A DNA stretch of 64,000 bases from the NCBI GenBank assembly GCA_024138015.1, contig JAMXBB010000007.1:92753318-92817317 (forward strand). Reading direction: 5' to 3'. Shown piece by piece: positions 59,801 through 64,000 of the stretch. Position numbers and translations under genes: made by a program. Numbering within the stretch: position 1 is the first letter of the stretch; every line of letters starts with the position of its first letter. The DNA comes from Lumnitzera littorea (lineage: Eukaryota; Streptophyta; Magnoliopsida; Myrtales; Combretaceae). Below the pieces are notes generated by a model. The model worked only from the letters and a program-made list of their open reading frames with translations. It searched no databases and was not told the DNA's origin.

Positions 59801-60763
59801 CAATTTTTGTTAATTTTTTTCCTTTTGTATACTCGGGGCCTTAGGGGATGATGTTGTCATAGATGAAGGAGGCCCTAGTTTGTGTTGGAGTGCTCGTAAC
59901 AGGCTTATATGATGGCAATGAATTTAAGTTTCTTAGTAATGGAGTTCCAAAGTTGAATGCATTTGTAGTTGTTCTTTTTCATTTGATTTGCTATTTAAAC
60001 CATGTGTAATCCAATGTTGAATGCATTTGTTACATTGAACTAAACTAGGGGAAAGCTGCTATTCGGTTGAGAACATCAAAATAGTGGACTAAAATTCTTT
60101 CTTTTATTGTTTGTTCAAGAACAAATGAATTCCAAAAACTACTCTTTATCCTTACATATGGTTGTTTAAAAAAAGAAAGAAAGAAGCGAATTTCTTCACC
60201 TCTACCTAACATGTTCACTCTGATTAATCCAAAATCAACTGTACTTTTCTTTGTTAAAAAAAAAATTCATCACCATTCGCTGTATTATTTCAAACTAGCA
60301 AATAAACTAACCTATTTCAACTCCACCTACATAACTCCATAACTATCGCTTACACTAATTCGCAACTACAAGCTAATACAAAATCAACTGCTAAATACAT
60401 CGAGATGAAGTCATTAACCAAAAAACAACCTAATTCATGTTAAGTTGAAAGAAGAAAAAAAAAATAATGCAACTTTCAAGAACATAGCCTAAGTTAGTTC
60501 ATTGAAAATAAAATATTCATATTACGTAAAAGAGCCACAGTCATCAACGTTGTCCAACATAACAGCATTACAGAAAGTTACCAAAAAAAAAGAAAAACTA
60601 ACAGTAGCCTCCTATTGATCAAGAGTCACAACAAGACATTAAAAACATCAAGAGTGGGTAGTGATCATCTAATATGCCAAAAAAACAGTAAATCTCCCCC
60701 TTAACGAACCTCACTACAAGTCATTTCGTCTAACCTATCATCACAAGAACTAACAAAAAACTT
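59801..60763. other. Non-coding spacer inside the MULE
   Basis: Between the converging GRF and transposase pseudogenes there is no recognisable gene. It contains A-rich runs near 60170, 60260 and 60450 and is presumably 3' untranslated and spacer sequence of the MULE. Confidence 0.5.
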
Positions 60764-61427
60764 TCATCGCAATTGAGGTATTTGAATCTTCCAATCAACA
60801 ATCATGACACAGCTCGACTCATTTCCTTTTCTTTTCCCTTTCTCCAAATAATTCTTATGTGGTGTTATCATAAGCTGAGAACTCTTCCTTCTTATAAATA
60901 AAACCACCTTGGACTTGAGTGACTCCTTCTTCACCTTAGCAGGCATTTTATCATCATTTTTCTCACACAAATCAGCCTCCTCATCACTATCACTTCTCAT
61001 AGCATCAATCATAATGTGGTCTTCATCTTAACCATCATCCTTAATGGCATCATTTATGACACTATTTATAATGTTCTCCCTTTGAGAATGTCCATCAAAT
61101 TCAGTTAAGGAGTGCTCCTGGTGGTTGTGTTGTTGCTCGCCACCTAATGCGAAAGGAATGCTTTCAAAATATGCTCGAATTGTAGCATATACGTCCGAGA
61201 TTTCCTCTCTGTCTACTTTGGCTTAAGAGAACCTGTAATCCATTCCTTCAATCTGGAAGACAAAGAAGATAATTTAGGCTACGTGAAAGTAATATATTAG
61301 AATGCATAAGATGTTGCCAAATATTACATACCTCTGTCTGCGACTTCAAGTTATCAGTTGCTTCATTGAAGAGCCCTGTTTCTTCTTCATCCCTAGCTCT
61401 TTTATAATCCTCTCCGCACTTGGAACA

Positions 61428-61509
61428 CTACATAATTACACCCAAAAAATCCCATTACACGTAAACAAAGTGATACACACATACAAATATTCTTTTATAA
61501 CAACCATAC
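61428..61509 (-). other. Intron of the MULE transposase
   Basis: Donor GAG/GTATGG at 61509 and acceptor TGTAG/TGTTCC at 61428 join frames in phase 0. The next exon (61332-61427) begins with a CSKCGED motif. Confidence 0.6.
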
Positions 61510-62465
61510 CTCTTCGTACTGCTGTAGTAAGGAATTCTTAGTTAAGCAACAACTCCTACTATTGTAACCAGTTTTTTTGCACAACTTGCAGGTCATAATA
61601 CATCCTTTCCTTGATAATATTTCCGTGGCTATCTCTTTCCCTTTAGCTTTCGTACCTTCTATGGATGATCTCTCTAGTTCCTCTTTTGTCCTTTGCTTTT
61701 GCAACCTTCCTTTCTTCAAGCACTTTGGTAATGAATCCAGACCTTCAACACCAGTACGTCACCAAAACTTCTCACCCCTTGTACCCATAATGTTGTGGTT
61801 ATAAATCTTCTTAAATGTTTCCTTCCTATAACATTCAGCAACATAATCTTCATGATCAAGTCCTAAGTTCACAATTACAGTTACGACGTGGCAACAAAGG
61901 ATGCTAGTTAAGTCCCATTCTTGACATACACATGTCTGCTTCCCAACATCAACAACATACATTTATCCTTCATGTTGAATCTCATGCTTTAATTCACCTT
62001 TGAAATATATCTAGCACTGTCTTGCCTTTTACTTCCTTTGTTCTAGCTTAGTTCTAATTCTAGGACATATCTTGCCATTCCACTTCGCCAATTCCTTTCG
62101 TTGCTTTTAGATTCGGCCTTTAACATAAAGTCATATTTCCTTTAGCATGGTGATAATAGACTTGCACCTAGCTTCCAATATCTTACCATTAAAAGCTTCA
62201 CAGAGATTGTCATCTACAATATCACAGCAAACAACTGTCCCAAAGAAAGCCTTACACTAGTGTTTTAGATTTGTATTCATCAAATCTCCCCATGCCTCCT
62301 TATTAACCCTAACCAACCAATTGGAAAAGGCCTTGAAGTCCACAATCCAAAAATGCTTCTTGAAAAAAAGACCCTTGTGCCTCTTCCCTAATTGGCATAG
62401 ATGTGTCTACCACACATCCTATGCTCAACATTTAGGAGAAGTTCCCATATAGTTGATAACAACCC

Positions 62466-62540
62466 CTGTAAACAAACGAAAATAGAATTATATACATGCG
62501 TAAATCAGTAGATGTATACAAAAAAGGACCAGATTGTTAC
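62466..62540 (-). other. Intron of the MULE transposase
   Basis: Donor GAAG/GTAACA at 62540 and acceptor TTTACAG/GGG at 62466 lie right after the FITD catalytic segment. The joined frame continues with a LLSTIWELL segment, where MULE proteins normally have a similar helix, and then CGRHIYAN. Confidence 0.6.
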
Positions 62541-64000
62541 CTTCTATTAGTCAGTGATGAAAGTCCACTCTCATCCATCCCCTTCGTCTATGTCAAGGTT
62601 ATCCATTAGAGTACGCAGAAACCACAACCATGTGTCTTTGCTCTTAAATTTCATTACCACCCAAGCAATTGGTTACATCTGGTTATTTGCATCTCTCCCA
62701 ATTACAACCAACAACTGCCCCTTACATATTCCTTTTAGAAAACTTCCATTAAGCCCAATCAATGTCTTACATCTACTTAGAAACCCTGCCCTTAACCCCA
62801 TGAGGTCTACATAGAGCCAATCGAAACTTGGTTTTCCATTGTCCTGACCCCTTTGTACTCGCATCAATATGGTGGATTCAGGGTTCCTTTCCTATAGCTA
62901 CCCAACATAATCCCATATCATGGCTTACTCCTTCTTATAAGAACCCATGAGGATTTCATGTGCCTTTTCTTTTGCTCTGCAACATTGATGTAGCGTCACA
63001 TTAATGCCCAAGTGTTCTTGAACCAAAGTCTTTAAATCAACCATCTTGATATATGGCATAGCCCTTATAGATGGTAGGAAAATCTTTGCCAACAAACTAC
63101 TCTTCACCTACTTGTTCACAAAGGACACATACATGTATGTTGCCTCTTACATGTCTTTAGACGGAAAGCTTAAGTAGCTTTATCAAATGAAGCATACATA
63201 AACCATAGGCAACCTTCCTTCACATACTGAACTCTAACCTTCTTACGTGTGTTTCGAGCATACATATAGTCCTTCTGCTCTGCTATTGTATGCCTCTATA
63301 CTGCATTTTTAAACTTAGTAGAATCCTTGAATGCCATTCCAATCGTGAAATGCACCTCTCTAATGTTTGGATCAAATACTTGTAATGATGCTTCTTCCTT
63401 CTATACTCTACCTTACCCTCTTCCTCCCTATTAGACACTAAATCATTAGCCATACAGTCTTCTTCATAATCCATGTCGAAATCATCCTTCTCTCCCAACT
63501 CATTAAACCTAATTACCAGTTTACCTAAGCTACTAGTAGATTGTGCTTTCTTCAACCATGCTCCTAACTTGAACTCCTTCACACTTCTATGAGCTTCAAC
63601 CAATTCAACGTCTAATTCCCCCTCACTTGAAGTCATGACCTCATCAGAACTTTCCATGACTTCATTGTTTGATTCTACAACCTTATTATCACCATCATCT
63701 CCTGAACCATTCGAAGTCCCCCCAACTCTGGATGATGCACTAGCATGAACCCCATGCTGTACATATAATTAAATGGTTCCATATCAACTAGTGTAGTATT
63801 GGGGAGGTGATATCTTATTACCTCCATGTTGTCACATCCGACTTCCGTTAGTAGCTTAGCTCTTATAAACTCCAATGAGAACTCGTGGATGTTAACCCAT
63901 ATAACATCACGCCTACCAAATACATATGAAATGTTTGGATGACCTTTCATAAATCTATCGCTGTGATGAATGATAACAGATATGCCATTCATCTTATATG

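Larger units (their letters stand above)
60764..64000 (-). pseudogene. MuDR-type (MULE) transposase, multi-exon, runs off the window
   Basis: Minus strand, C-terminus at 60764. Domains in order are the N-terminal module (63675-63992), an acidic region (63283-63657), a MuDR DNA-binding region (about 62925-63280), the transposase core with KTLIGLNGSFLKGICKGQLL and AIGRD-like VVIGRDANNQMYPIAW (62640-62790), and FITD (about 62550). A SWIM zinc finger CVCQEWDLTSILCCHVV (about 61880-61930) and a CCHC-like knuckle CKLCKKTGYNSRSC (61580-61620, His to Tyr) follow. Introns with GT-AG ends can be placed at 62466-62540, 61428-61509 and 61253-61331, all keeping the frame. The first catalytic Asp (LDG in the family) is Asn here. 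Nonsense codons include CAG-to-TAG and CAA-to-TAA types. There is also a frame break near 63670. Confidence 0.85.

Noticed and set aside
1..64000. CRISPR arrays, bacterial operons, rRNA or tRNA genes
   Set aside because: No regularly spaced direct repeats with unique spacers, no ribosome-binding-site-led gene clusters and no cloverleaf or rRNA sequence were recognised. The content is plant repeats throughout.

Overview
The window is plant nuclear DNA, probably from an angiosperm and most likely a eudicot. It is AT-rich, carries long (AT)n, (CT)n and poly(T) tracts, and holds only plant-type mobile elements: Ty3/gypsy chromoviruses, a CACTA (En/Spm) transposon, a Mutator-like element (MULE), fold-back MITEs and fragments of an endogenous caulimovirid (plant pararetrovirus). 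I found no intact ordinary host gene. The best-preserved non-transposase coding trace is a broken GRF zinc-finger gene inside the MULE.

Layout. Bases 1-8478 are intergenic, with a small CACTA-like element (968-1272) and a fold-back MITE (1312-1682). From 8479 to about 36.2 kb lies a deeply nested retrotransposon cluster. The host is a degenerate plus-strand Tekay/Del-like gypsy element. Its 5' LTR is split by a 1.2-kb solo LTR (9869-11085, TSD CTAAG) and by a complete minus-strand gypsy element (11290-25331). That second element contains a third, same-family element (17843-24353, TSD AACAT), and its 3' LTR carries another LTR. The host coding region (gag, zinc knuckle, protease, RT, RNase H, integrase) resumes at 27.4-35.6 kb and is cut by a 3.8-4-kb LTR-like insert.

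From about 36.9 to 55.7 kb I infer one decayed CACTA transposon: subterminal GCAACG/CGTTGC-type repeats near both ends, a TNP2 transposase pseudogene (42439-45630) and a second En/Spm-type ORF (46240-51655). It has taken in a rearranged caulimovirid segment (38764 to about 41800), a MITE, a gag-protease-only gypsy derivative (46476-50147, TSD ATAAA) and a 2.9-kb solo LTR (51929-54829, TSD CTAAA). The caulimovirid segment has an unusual promoter-leader: 34-bp tandem repeats, a TATA box, a CT tract, and then four short ORFs that look like diverged copies of one another.

The right end (58.9-64 kb) is a MULE: a terminal-repeat-like sequence, a GRF zinc-finger/transmembrane pseudogene on the plus strand, and a multi-exon MuDR-type transposase on the minus strand that runs off the window. 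Its splice sites look intact, but the first catalytic Asp is replaced by Asn.

The three minus-strand gypsy elements share LTR ends (TGATAGG...TATCA or close), an initiator-Met-tRNA-like primer site and, where integrase is kept, a frame that runs into the 3' LTR. The last trait is known for centromeric (CRM) chromoviruses, so I infer a CRM-like family. Most damage is C/T and G/A transitions, many turning conserved CAG codons into TAG, as expected from decay of methylated heterochromatin.
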